From: Flammeovirgaceae bacterium UBA4465
Lineage (GTDB): Bacteria; Bacteroidota; Bacteroidia; Cytophagales; Cyclobacteriaceae
DNA length: 64,000 nucleotides
NCBI GenBank assembly: GCA_905182375.1
Contig: CAJJBF010000009.1
Coordinates: forward strand, 518,793-582,792
Direction of reading: 5' to 3'
Below, piece by piece: positions 9,270-17,869 of the stretch. How positions within the stretch are numbered: the stretch's first letter is position 1; every line of letters starts with the position of its first letter. Below the pieces are notes generated by a model, which saw only the letters and a program-made list of their open reading frames with translations, was not told the DNA's origin and searched no databases. The translations under genes were made by a program, and so were the position numbers.

Positions 9270-10850
9270 TTACGCTATGATTTTGGATCCAATGTCTCGG
9301 GCTACTTGCTCGATAGCACCCGTCGCCTCGTCAGATAGCTTGCCTGCTTTCAAATCCGCCAAAGCTTTGGCGTGACTCCCAAGCATAGTCGAGGTAAATT
9401 CTGCCTGAAACTCTGTGATTTTTTGTTCAGGAACTTTATCTAAAAATCCTTTGGTTGAAGCATATAAAATGGCTACCTGAAGTTCAACCGATACCGGTGA
9501 GTATTGTGGTTGCTTAAGTACCTCTTGATTTCTTCTTCCTCGATCAATAACTAGTTTGGTCGCTGCATCTAAATCAGAACCAAACTTTGAAAACGCCTCC
9601 AACTCTCTAAATTGAGCCTGATCAAGCTTCAATGTTCCAGAAACTTTTTTCATCGACTTGATCTGTGCCGATCCCCCTACTCTTGATACAGATATTCCCA
9701 CATTAATCGCTGGACGAATACCCGAATTAAATAAATTGGTTTCTAAGAAGATCTGACCATCTGTAATCGAAATTACATTGGTAGGTATATAGGCTGAAAC
9801 GTCACCTGCCTGCGTCTCAATGATGGGCAATGCGGTCAGGGATCCCCCTCCTTTTACAATTCCTTTTAATGATTCTGGCAAATCATTCATTTGGGCCGCG
9901 ATCTCATCATTATTGATGACTTTAGCTGCACGTTCTAGTAAACGAGAATGCAAATAAAATACATCCCCTGGATACGCTTCTCTACCTGGAGGTCTTCGAA
10001 GTAAAAGCGAGACTTCCCGATAAGAAACAGCTTGCTTGGAAAGATCGTCATATATGACCAGCGCAGGTCGTCCTGTATCACGAAAAAACTCACCTATGGC
10101 TGCTCCCGTGAATGGTGCGAAAAATTGCATTGGTGCCGGATCAGCTGCTGAAGCATTGACAATGACCGTATAATTCATTGCCCCGTTCTTCTCGAGCGCA
10201 GAATAAATCCCGGCTACTGTTGATGCCTTCTGACCTACGGCAACGTAGATACAATATACAGGCTCACCTTTCTCGTAAAATTCTTTCTGATTGATAATCG
10301 TATCAATGGCCACGGCAGTCTTACCCGTCTGGCGATCTCCAATAATTAATTCTCTTTGACCTCTACCGATAGGGATCATGGCATCAATCGCTTTTATCCC
10401 TGTTTGTAAAGGCTCACTTACCGGCTGTCTAAAGATCACCCCAGGCGCCTTCCTCTCGATCGGCATTTCATAAAGATCACCTGTAATCTCTCCCTTACCA
10501 TCGATCGGTTTGCCTAAGGTATCAACTACACGTCCTATCACACCGTCACCTACTTCCACAGAACCAATGCGGCCAGTTCTTTTGACGGTATCACCTTCTT
10601 TAACCCCACTAGACTCTCCCAATAAAACCGCACCCACATTATCTTCTTCCAAATTTAAGACCAATGCATTCAGTCCATTCTCTAGTTCTAATAACTCACC
10701 TGCTTGGGCATTAGATAATCCATAGATTCGGGCGACACCATCACCTACTTGAAGGACGGTACCTACTTCTTCTAACTCCGCTTCTGACTTGAAATTTGAG
10801 AGTTGCTCTCTTAAAATTGCTGAAACCTCATCGGGTCTGACATCTGCCAT
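9270..10850 (-). CDS. atpA: ATP synthase F1 alpha subunit
   Basis: Non-catalytic nucleotide-binding subunit of the F1 hexamer. 526 residues. The Walker A motif GDRQTGKT is at residues 171-178; the Walker B region ending [12 protein letters not shown] and the arginine-finger segment [10 protein letters not shown] are present. The beta-barrel N-domain with [10 protein letters not shown] is intact. Gene order atpH-atpA-atpG is standard. The start ATG at 10848-10850 gives [10 protein letters not shown], the expected N-terminus. Confidence 0.98.
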   Translation of the reverse strand: MADVRPDEVSAILREQLSNFKSEAELEEVGTVLQVGDGVARIYGLSNAQAGELLELENGLNALVLNLEEDNVGAVLLGESSGVKEGDTVKRTGRIGSVEVGDGVIGRVVDTLGKPIDGKGEITGDLYEMPIERKAPGVIFRQPVSEPLQTGIKAIDAMIPIGRGQRELIIGDRQTGKTAVAIDTIINQKEFYEKGEPVYCIYVAVGQKASTVAGIYSALEKNGAMNYTVIVNASAADPAPMQFFAPFTGAAIGEFFRDTGRPALVIYDDLSKQAVSYREVSLLLRRPPGREAYPGDVFYLHSRLLERAAKVINNDEIAAQMNDLPESLKGIVKGGGSLTALPIIETQAGDVSAYIPTNVISITDGQIFLETNLFNSGIRPAINVGISVSRVGGSAQIKSMKKVSGTLKLDQAQFRELEAFSKFGSDLDAATKLVIDRGRRNQEVLKQPQYSPVSVELQVAILYASTKGFLDKVPEQKITEFQAEFTSTMLGSHAKALADLKAGKLSDEATGAIEQVARDIGSKIIA

Positions 10851-10888
10851 ATTACTAATTTTTATAGCCTAAAAGACTAATTTTATGA

Positions 10889-11434
10889 TTATTTACTTTC
10901 TTGATCAAATTTTAATTTCAATTTATTCAGAGCTCCTTTGACACTTTGATCGATCTGACGATCATCCATGGTCAAAATATAACCCCCAATAATATTTTTC
11001 TCAACTTCCGCGGTTAATAAAGGCTTTTTGCCGGAAATCTTTTTTACCAACGCTTCCACAGAGGATTTTAATGTCGTTGTTAAGGCCACGGCCGTCATTA
11101 CATGTGCCGGCTGAAAACCTCGCGCTTCATTAAATGCATTGATAAATTCTTGGGCAATCTGAGGCAAAATTTTCTCCCTATTTTTACGCACAATGAGATT
11201 GAACATCGCTAGGGTTAATTTTGAAACCTTGCCTTCAAATATTTTTACCAGAATCTCTCCTTTTTTTAGATGAGGAATAACTGGGCTTTTAAGCATATTC
11301 AGGAAAGCCATATTTCCTTTACAAACAGCTAGGAACTGCTCCATATCTGATTTCACGATGTCCACTGATTTTTGCTCATCAGCTAACTTAAGCAATGGTG
11401 TAGCATAACGTTTGGCTATCCTGCTTTCAGACAT
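10889..11434 (-). CDS. atpH: ATP synthase F1 delta subunit
   Basis: Links the peripheral stalk (b subunits) to the top of F1. 181 residues, normal length. The N-terminal ESRIAKRYATPLLKLADEQ and the C-terminal segment ending KNIIGGYILTMDDRQIDQSVKGALNKL match the family; the GG-x-x-x-x-x-D-x-x-x-D pattern is the usual OSCP/delta signature. It begins one base after the atpF stop and is followed by atpA after about 38 bp. Confidence 0.95.
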   Translation of the reverse strand: MSESRIAKRYATPLLKLADEQKSVDIVKSDMEQFLAVCKGNMAFLNMLKSPVIPHLKKGEILVKIFEGKVSKLTLAMFNLIVRKNREKILPQIAQEFINAFNEARGFQPAHVMTAVALTTTLKSSVEALVKKISGKKPLLTAEVEKNIIGGYILTMDDRQIDQSVKGALNKLKLKFDQESK

Positions 11435-11435
11435 A

Positions 11436-11930
11436 TTAATTTACTTTAACTTCTTTTAAAAACTTTTCAACAAGCTGTTGCTGCGATGGGTCATTGTTTA
11501 ACTTTTCGCGAATTAATTTTTCGGCTATATCTAGTGACAAGGTTGAGACTAAGTTTTTTACTTCTGCCAAAGCTGCATTTTTTTCGCTTTCGATGATACT
11601 TTTTGCATCTAAAATCATTTTTTCCGAAATTTTGGAAGTTTCTGATTTCGCATCATCTTTTATTTTATTAGCAACGATGGTAGCATCTTTGAGTAATTGG
11701 TCTCGTTGAACCCTTGCTTCTTTTAACACCATTTCATTGTCTGCTTTGATCTGCATCATCTCTTCTCGTGCCAATTCTGCAGATTTAATGGAATCTTCGA
11801 TCATGGATTCTCTCGTACGAAGTGCCTCAGTCACCGGCTTCCACACAAATACTGCCAATATGGTCAGTACAATTGAGAAAACAACCAACTGCCAAAATAA
11901 CAAACCGTAATCGGGTATTAAAAGATCCAT
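11436..11930 (-). CDS. atpF: ATP synthase Fo b subunit
   Basis: Peripheral stalk subunit: one N-terminal transmembrane helix (about residues 8-28, LLFWQLVVFSIVLTILAVFVW) followed by a long charged coiled coil. The frame is open to 11972, but the ATG at 11928-11930 giving MDLLIPDYG is the canonical start, since family members begin with a short MxLLxPxxG segment just before the helix. About 164 residues. It lies 72 bp after atpE and 1 bp before atpH. Confidence 0.95.
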   Translation of the reverse strand: MDLLIPDYGLLFWQLVVFSIVLTILAVFVWKPVTEALRTRESMIEDSIKSAELAREEMMQIKADNEMVLKEARVQRDQLLKDATIVANKIKDDAKSETSKISEKMILDAKSIIESEKNAALAEVKNLVSTLSLDIAEKLIREKLNNDPSQQQLVEKFLKEVKVN

Positions 11931-12002
11931 ATTTCTATTTTTTTTGTTCAAAAATAAGGAATTAACCAACACCTAATGTGAATGATTAATTCCTTTGAAT
12001 TG

Positions 12003-12290
<288 letters not shown>

Positions 12291-13268
12291 TTAATGATGC
12301 TCTTCTACCGCCATACCTATATAGAGCGAAGTGAACATCGTAAAAACATATGCTTGTATCGTAGCTACAAGCAATTCTATTATAGTAATCAAAGTAACAA
12401 TGACCGTACTTCCAAAACCTACCATCCAAGAATGGAATATGAAAGTCAGGCTTACCAAACTCAACACAACAATGTGTCCTGCCGTAATCGAAACAAAAAG
12501 TCTCACCATTAAAGAGACTGGCTTGGTAAGGACACCTATAAGCTCTACAGGTAATATGATGGGCCTCAACCACCAAGGCACTCCTGGGGTCCAAAAAATG
12601 TGTGACCAATAAGCCTTTTTACCACTAAAGTTAGTAATAAAAAAGGTGCCAAGAGCCAATACGGCGGTAACAGCAATGTTTCCTGTCATGTTGGCTGCTC
12701 CTGGTATGAGTCCCAGTAAGTTTCCAAACCAAATGAAAAAAAACAGGGTCAATAGGTAGGGTAAATATTTTTGATAATTATCTCCTATGCTTGGCTTCAC
12801 CACTTCGTCTCGAATGTATATGATTACTGGCTCGAAAAGGGATTGAATCCCTTTTGGCGCCTTACCTGCATTTTTCTTGTATCCACGAGCAACCGCGAAG
12901 AAAATCAACAGCATAATAGACGCGTCTATGAAAATAAATAAAACATTTTTAGTTATTGAAAAGTCGTAAACGGGCTGACCGTCCGCTCTTGATATGTGTT
13001 CATGTGATAATAAATAACCTTTATAGGCTACTTCTTCATGTGCATTGTTGAAAAAATTACTGGAGGAAAAAATCATCAAACCGTCAGGCTCAGAATACAG
13101 GATGATCGGAAGCGGTACGACCACCCCATGAGTAATCTCCCAACCATGGGCATCTTTGATATGGTGATTGATCATATCCCCTGGATTGAAGCCTTCTCCT
13201 TCGGAAGCATCAGATGCATAGGCTTGCTGAAGGCTGCTCATCGAAAATAAACAAATTAACCCGAACAT
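12291..13268 (-). CDS. atpB: ATP synthase Fo a subunit, with N-terminal signal peptide
   Basis: Stator channel subunit that passes protons to the c ring. The essential arginine lies in PVSLMVRLFVSITAGHIVV. The reading frame is open to 13385, but the ATG at 13266-13268 starts a clear signal peptide (MFGLICLFSMSSLQQAYASD), followed by a periplasmic extension of about 80 residues before the first core helix. That layout is typical of Bacteroidota subunit a, which is longer than the E. coli protein. About 325 residues. It precedes atpE by about 30 bp. Confidence 0.94.
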   Translation of the reverse strand: MFGLICLFSMSSLQQAYASDASEGEGFNPGDMINHHIKDAHGWEITHGVVVPLPIILYSEPDGLMIFSSSNFFNNAHEEVAYKGYLLSHEHISRADGQPVYDFSITKNVLFIFIDASIMLLIFFAVARGYKKNAGKAPKGIQSLFEPVIIYIRDEVVKPSIGDNYQKYLPYLLTLFFFIWFGNLLGLIPGAANMTGNIAVTAVLALGTFFITNFSGKKAYWSHIFWTPGVPWWLRPIILPVELIGVLTKPVSLMVRLFVSITAGHIVVLSLVSLTFIFHSWMVGFGSTVIVTLITIIELLVATIQAYVFTMFTSLYIGMAVEEHH

Positions 13269-13302
13269 AATCAGTTCCTTCCGCTCCGCGCTCCGCTCTT
13301 CG

Positions 13303-13677
13303 TCATGTTGTCCGGGGTGAATTTCGCTGCAAGTTAAACCATACGTAGCGTAATTCAAATACAAGGTGCGCCAAATAAAGGACAATTATTTCGAAGGACA
13401 AAAGCTGAAAATTTTGATCCTTAATGAGTAAAAAAAATATCAATAAAAGAACAGCAGTCAACAATCTAAAAACCGTAGCACCTAAAAAATAGACTACGGA
13501 TGTATCTACTTTTTTTCGGGCCTTAACAAACAGCCAAGACATAATCATGGATTGAATAAAGAAAAATCCAATAAGTCCCGGGGAATCTCGATGCAATGGG
13601 AAGGGTAACTGCTCTTCAAATATCCAAAGAATAGTAAAAACGATACTGAGCACGACCGATTGGTAGAAAAACTTCAT
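13303..13677 (-). CDS. Small membrane protein of the ATP synthase operon
   Basis: A 124-residue hydrophobic protein with about four predicted helices (for example VVLSIVFTILWIFEE and VVYFLGATVFRLLTAVLLLIFFLLI). It lies between the AtpZ-like gene and atpB, the slot where other bacteria carry atpI. Bacteroidota have a similar small membrane protein here. A role in assembling or stabilising the c ring, as for AtpI, is inferred from position and topology only. Its ATG overlaps the stop of the upstream gene by 4 bases. Confidence 0.65.
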   Translation of the reverse strand: MKFFYQSVVLSIVFTILWIFEEQLPFPLHRDSPGLIGFFFIQSMIMSWLFVKARKKVDTSVVYFLGATVFRLLTAVLLLIFFLLIKDQNFQLLSFEIIVLYLAHLVFELRYVWFNLQRNSPRTT

Positions 13678-13895
13678 TTTGAAGTCTTCTTAATCAAATA
13701 CCATAAAGAACCAAAAACACTCAATAGTATCGCCATCACTAAAAAAATAGGCCATTGAAGCTCAAATTTCTGATCAATGAAATTACCTAGCCAAAAAATT
13801 GTCAAATTGAAGGTGAAGAGCTGAAGGGACAACCCTGCAAAACTCCCTAAACTTGTTTTAGTATCAGGATTCGGCTTTTTTGAGGAAGGGTACAA
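13674..13895 (-). CDS. AtpZ/AtpI family protein
   Basis: A 73-residue protein with two transmembrane helices (SLQLFTFNLTIFWLGNFIDQ and WPIFLVMAILLSVFGSLWYLI) joined by a short loop, the AtpZ pattern. AtpZ with AtpI assists c-ring assembly and possibly divalent-cation supply to Fo in other bacteria. The N-terminus is polar (MYPSSKKPNPDTKTS). The first 32 bases overlap the end of the bactofilin gene in another frame. The downstream membrane gene overlaps by 4 bases, consistent with one operon. Confidence 0.75.
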   Translation of the reverse strand: MYPSSKKPNPDTKTSLGSFAGLSLQLFTFNLTIFWLGNFIDQKFELQWPIFLVMAILLSVFGSLWYLIKKTSK

Positions 13896-14331
13896 TTTCT
13901 TCTGTCTTCTCTTTTTTTTCTTTTCTGTCTAATTGCTTAGGATCTGAAGGCTCATTAATTACTATTTCCGCGAACTTAACCCCCATTCTACATTTCCCAT
14001 TAAATTGAGACCCTATTTCTATAACCAGTTTATTAACGGTTAGATCTCCTTTAATGGTGGCCGAAGATTTCAACGTCAGTTGCTCGGCGATTTGAACATT
14101 CCCTATTATGGCACCTGCAAACTCTGCATTGTTCGCTAATATATTCCCCTGAATTACGGAGGAAGTCCCTAAGGCCAATTTTGCACGTGTGGTAACATCC
14201 CCAATAATTTTCCCTTCTACTCTAACATTTCCATGCGCCTGTAGATTTCCTGTTAAAATAGTGCCTTTACTGATAATATTACTTGAATTACTTGGATCTT
14301 CCATATTTTTTTGATTATTCTTATTCCACAT
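13864..14331 (-). CDS. Bactofilin (polymer-forming cytoskeletal protein)
   Basis: Bactofilins self-assemble into nucleotide-free filaments that position cell-wall enzymes and other partners. The 155-residue protein has the DUF583 beta-helix core, with repeated Gly-Val-Ile turns: TGNLQAHGNVRVEGKIIGDV, then SVIQGNILANNAEFAGAIIG, then a Lys/Glu-rich disordered C-terminus. It lies 3 bp downstream of an M23 peptidase gene. Bactofilin with a neighbouring M23 endopeptidase is a known shape-control pair in several phyla, so joint action at the cell wall is likely. Confidence 0.9.
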   Translation of the reverse strand: MWNKNNQKNMEDPSNSSNIISKGTILTGNLQAHGNVRVEGKIIGDVTTRAKLALGTSSVIQGNILANNAEFAGAIIGNVQIAEQLTLKSSATIKGDLTVNKLVIEIGSQFNGKCRMGVKFAEIVINEPSDPKQLDRKEKKEKTEEIVPFLKKAES

Positions 14332-14334
14332 ATT

Positions 14335-15204
14335 TTATCTAACATTTACATAATCTTCGGGGTTTACTGCTTGTTCTTTGAACCAAAGCTCAAAATGTAA
14401 ATGGGGCCCTGAGGTAAGCTCTCCTGTATTACCTATTATAGACACGATTTCACCCGACTCTACAAAATTACCAACACTTTTTAATAATTCCGAATTATGC
14501 TTGTAAATAGATATCAAATTACCGCTGTGTTGGATAACCAAAACGTATCCCCCATCTAGCGTCCACGAAGCCATAATAACGATCCCATCTGCCAAGGCCT
14601 TGATGGGTTCGTTTTCTTGAGAAACAATATCTATCCCAAAATGATCCTCTTTCGGATCAAAGTTATTGGTGACAATCCCTTCTAAAGGCGTAAAAAATAC
14701 TATTTCACGTAGTTCATCCTCTGAGCGATTAAAATTAAGAGATACCAAACCTAGATCTGAACTCTCATATTCAGCCCTAAACTGAGAATCCAACGGACTC
14801 AGCGCAGGCGACAAATTAATATCTCCCAAGGTAGAAGTGGACAGTACTTTTTTACTTGAAGACAAACTATCCAAATTTTGTCCTTCTAAAATATACTTCA
14901 CGTTTTGAATATAATTATTTTTGACTTGAACTTCTTTCTGTAAGGAATCCAACATCAGGGTCAAATTCAAAACCTGCCTATTGGCTTCCATTTCTGCATA
15001 ACGAGGATCAAACCATTGTTTAAGTACCGTATTTACACTTAAAACAGACAAGGTCATTGATAAAATAAATATGAATGCCAACAATAAAATCAATCGGCCA
15101 TAATTGAAAATAATGGTTCTTTTTTCTGAGAAATCCTCTTCGTTTCGTACGATAAGAAGATATCTATTCGTTAACCAGTTAGAAAATGTGCGTTTTTGAG
15201 ACAA
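14335..15204 (-). CDS. M23 family metallopeptidase, membrane anchored
   Basis: Predicted zinc endopeptidase cutting peptidoglycan cross-links. 289 residues: cytoplasmic N-terminus, one transmembrane helix (about residues 33-54, LILLLAFIFILSMTLSVLSV), a coiled-coil stretch (about 75-110) and the C-terminal M23 domain. Zinc and catalytic motifs are visible as HFGIDI (near residue 190) and GPHLHFELW (near 270). No ATG is available at the N-terminus; the frame begins with TTG at 15202-15204. A TATATTTG element lies 20-28 bp upstream, which fits that start. Translation continues almost directly into the bactofilin gene. Confidence 0.9.
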   Translation of the reverse strand: MSQKRTFSNWLTNRYLLIVRNEEDFSEKRTIIFNYGRLILLLAFIFILSMTLSVLSVNTVLKQWFDPRYAEMEANRQVLNLTLMLDSLQKEVQVKNNYIQNVKYILEGQNLDSLSSSKKVLSTSTLGDINLSPALSPLDSQFRAEYESSDLGLVSLNFNRSEDELREIVFFTPLEGIVTNNFDPKEDHFGIDIVSQENEPIKALADGIVIMASWTLDGGYVLVIQHSGNLISIYKHNSELLKSVGNFVESGEIVSIIGNTGELTSGPHLHFELWFKEQAVNPEDYVNVR

Positions 15205-15267
15205 AATTTTTGACTATTTTTATACAAATATATTAAAAGCCATTCTTTTATCTTTGTATAATATTTT
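15205..15267. promoter_or_regulatory. Divergent promoter region with two TAnnTTTG elements
   Basis: This short region separates the M23/bactofilin/ATP synthase run (-) from the sprE/porW-like gene (+). On the minus strand TATATTTG is read from 15232 to 15225; on the plus strand TATCTTTG lies at 15249-15256. Both match the Bacteroidota -7 consensus TAnnTTTG exactly. A matching -33 TTTG at the usual spacing is not obvious on either strand, so activity is likely but unproven. Confidence 0.55.
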
Positions 15268-17868
15268 TTGTCCCGATACAAGTTTTCTAATTCAACCTGT
15301 AATTTGAGCCTTTTGCGATATTTTTTGACTCCCTTATTTGTTCTTGTTCTAATAGTGCCCACTTTGGGTCAATCGAACGGGGTCATCAATTCTGGATATC
15401 ACGACCTCACAGCACATTATAATGGCTACTTTATTGCTCGCGAAAAAATCAAAGAAATTGAAGCTGGGATTTTTAATAAATACAAATGGAACTATAATAG
15501 AACTCTCCCTGTTTTCGCCCCTTTTGATACCACAGATTCTAAATCATTAGAAGCTACCTTATTAGAATGCATAGAAAAAGCCTCGATCGCCATCCAAAGA
15601 CATCCAGAATCAAAATGGCAAGATGATGCTTACATTCTCGTTGGAAAAGCCCGCCTTTATGGTTCCGAATTTCCCGAAGCCATCGAAACCTTTAAGTGGA
15701 TCAATAAATTCGGCGAAAACAAAAACATACAACATCTTGCCTTATCTCAACTTATCAGAACTTTCTGTGAGGCCTACGAATATCAAAATGCACAAGCCGT
15801 TATTGCCTACCTGGAAAACGAAAAATTATCTGATGATAATATGCTTATCTACTATTTAAATAGGGCCTATTACTATCAAAAAATTGAAGAAAATACAGCC
15901 GCAGCCGAAAATTTAGAGATGGCGGTAAAGTATCTAAAACGCAACCCAGATAGAGCTAGAATAGAGTTTATAGCCGGTCAAACCCATCAGGAAATAGAAG
16001 ATGATCTAAGTGCCTTTCGTTATTATAGAAAAGCTATGAAACATAGCAAAAGTTATGAACTTTCTTTTTTCTCAAAACTCTACATGGTTGAAGTGACGCC
16101 TATCGATGATTTTTCTTACGAAAAAAAGACCCTTAAGAATTTCAAAAAACTCTTAAAAGATCGCAAAAATGCAGATCATAAAGATAAAATTTATTTTCGA
16201 ATGGCCGAATATGAATTTAAGAAAGGAGCTTTAGATTTGGCTATTTTGAATTATAAAATGTCTATTGCTAACAATACCATTGATCCCCGACAAAAAGCTT
16301 ATGCTTACCTGAAATTGGCTCAAATTTATTACGATAATAACATGGATTTCAGACTTGCCAAAGTATATTATGACAGTACAATGACCCTTTTACCCAAAGA
16401 CGAAAAAGAGTATGCAGCTTCATTGAGTAGGAAAGAAATTCTTAATGAATTTGTCACCCATATCAATACCATTTCAAAAAATGATAGCTTGATCAATTTG
16501 ACCCTCATTAACAATGATTCCTTAGATATTTTGGTCAATGCAGTACTTGATAATCAAGAAATTGAAACCAAAAAAGCCAAAGCACAGGCAAAAAAAGAAG
16601 CCCGTGCTTCCAATAATGTCCAATTTTACAACAATGAAAATCAGGTAGCCCTTTCGGCATCGACACAAGGAGAATGGTATTTTTACAACAGTCTTGTTGT
16701 GAGTAAAGGATTGGCAGCATTTAAACAAAAATGGGGTCAAAGAAGTTTAAATGATCATTGGAGAAGACAAAATAATAGTAATAATTCCTCAACTAATCCT
16801 GAGGTCTTGGCATCACAGAGTAATTCTAAAGACAATACAAAAGACACAGAAGAAAAAAATACCAAGTTCGATAGAGTCGAAGCAAAAAATTCTTTATTGG
16901 CTGCTATCCCAAGAGATTCTATCCAATTAAATAAACTTCTAAATGAAATAGAACAGGCATTGTATGAGCTTGGGAAAATTTATAATTTCAAGCTAAAGGA
17001 GCCTCCCAATGCCATATGTACTTTTAATAAGCTCATCAACAGATTCCCGAAGGGTCCCTACCATGCAGAAGTCCTCTATCAACTTTATTTACTCAATAAA
17101 GAATATGACTCATTGGCAAGTCTCAGTGCGGCTGATCAGCTTGTTTTGTCTTATCCTGATTCTATTTATGCCAAACTTGTAATCAATCCCAATTATATTG
17201 AAGACAATGACCGATTAACCATTGCGTTACAAAAAGTTTATAAAACCGCCTATCATCACTACAATAATGGTGCTTATAAACAATCTATGTCATTGATTGA
17301 CAGTACTTTGTCATCTGAAATGGGAAATGCATTTGTAGACTATTTATTACTATTAAGAGCCCTCTGTTTTGGGAAGACTGATGGTATTTATAAATACCAA
17401 TTTGAATTAAATAATTTTATCGAGGATCAACCCACGAGTGAATTAATTGAATATGCGAAAGAACTCATTACCGTTTCCGAAGCCTTCCAGATTAATCTAT
17501 TCAGCGCTTCGAAAGCAAAGTATATCAGCAATACTGATCGAGAACATTATTTTCTTTATTTATATCCATCGGACATTGATCTTAAAACCTCTGTCTCGTC
17601 CTTGATAGATGATTACCTTAGCATTCAAAATTCAAACCTCATTACTGGTAATATGGTTTTCGATAAAACCTATTCTATTGCAATGGTAACACCATTTAGT
17701 AATCTAGAAGCTGCACAAAAATTTCGTTCTGAAATTGAAGTAAACCTGCTTACTTCCGCTGAAAAAGAAAAATGGATCAACCTCATCATGACCAAAGAAA
17801 ATTTTGACATCTTTTATAAGACCAAAGACTTAGACTCCTACCTCACCTTTTTTGACAAGTATTATTAG
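15268..17868 (+). CDS. porW: SprE/PorW-like TPR protein of type IX secretion
   Basis: Large exported protein (up to 866 residues) with tetratricopeptide-like helical repeats, matching SprE/PorW proteins required for type IX secretion and gliding. The mature N-terminus YHDLTAHYNGYFIAREKIKE is the family hallmark. Helical repeats follow over about residues 90-400 (EAIETFKWINKF, EDDLSAFRYYRKAMKHS), then a low-complexity Ser/Asn/Lys linker (about 500-545) and further repeats. A signal peptide ends near PTLGQS; no lipobox cysteine is seen, although characterised SprE is a lipoprotein. No ATG is available. TTG at 15268 is the first option, but TTG at 15313 (RYFLTPLFVLVLIVPTLGQ) gives a neater signal peptide. 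Confidence 0.8.
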   Translation: MSRYKFSNSTCNLSLLRYFLTPLFVLVLIVPTLGQSNGVINSGYHDLTAHYNGYFIAREKIKEIEAGIFNKYKWNYNRTLPVFAPFDTTDSKSLEATLLECIEKASIAIQRHPESKWQDDAYILVGKARLYGSEFPEAIETFKWINKFGENKNIQHLALSQLIRTFCEAYEYQNAQAVIAYLENEKLSDDNMLIYYLNRAYYYQKIEENTAAAENLEMAVKYLKRNPDRARIEFIAGQTHQEIEDDLSAFRYYRKAMKHSKSYELSFFSKLYMVEVTPIDDFSYEKKTLKNFKKLLKDRKNADHKDKIYFRMAEYEFKKGALDLAILNYKMSIANNTIDPRQKAYAYLKLAQIYYDNNMDFRLAKVYYDSTMTLLPKDEKEYAASLSRKEILNEFVTHINTISKNDSLINLTLINNDSLDILVNAVLDNQEIETKKAKAQAKKEARASNNVQFYNNENQVALSASTQGEWYFYNSLVVSKGLAAFKQKWGQRSLNDHWRRQNNSNNSSTNPEVLASQSNSKDNTKDTEEKNTKFDRVEAKNSLLAAIPRDSIQLNKLLNEIEQALYELGKIYNFKLKEPPNAICTFNKLINRFPKGPYHAEVLYQLYLLNKEYDSLASLSAADQLVLSYPDSIYAKLVINPNYIEDNDRLTIALQKVYKTAYHHYNNGAYKQSMSLIDSTLSSEMGNAFVDYLLLLRALCFGKTDGIYKYQFELNNFIEDQPTSELIEYAKELITVSEAFQINLFSASKAKYISNTDREHYFLYLYPSDIDLKTSVSSLIDDYLSIQNSNLITGNMVFDKTYSIAMVTPFSNLEAAQKFRSEIEVNLLTSAEKEKWINLIMTKENFDIFYKTKDLDSYLTFFDKYY

Positions 17869-17869
17869 C

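Noticed and set aside
15171..15362. 63-codon reverse ORF across the M23/porW intergenic region
   Set aside because: It overlaps both divergent promoters and the N-terminus of the porW-like gene, with a Lys/Arg-rich, non-protein-like sequence; treated as a shadow.
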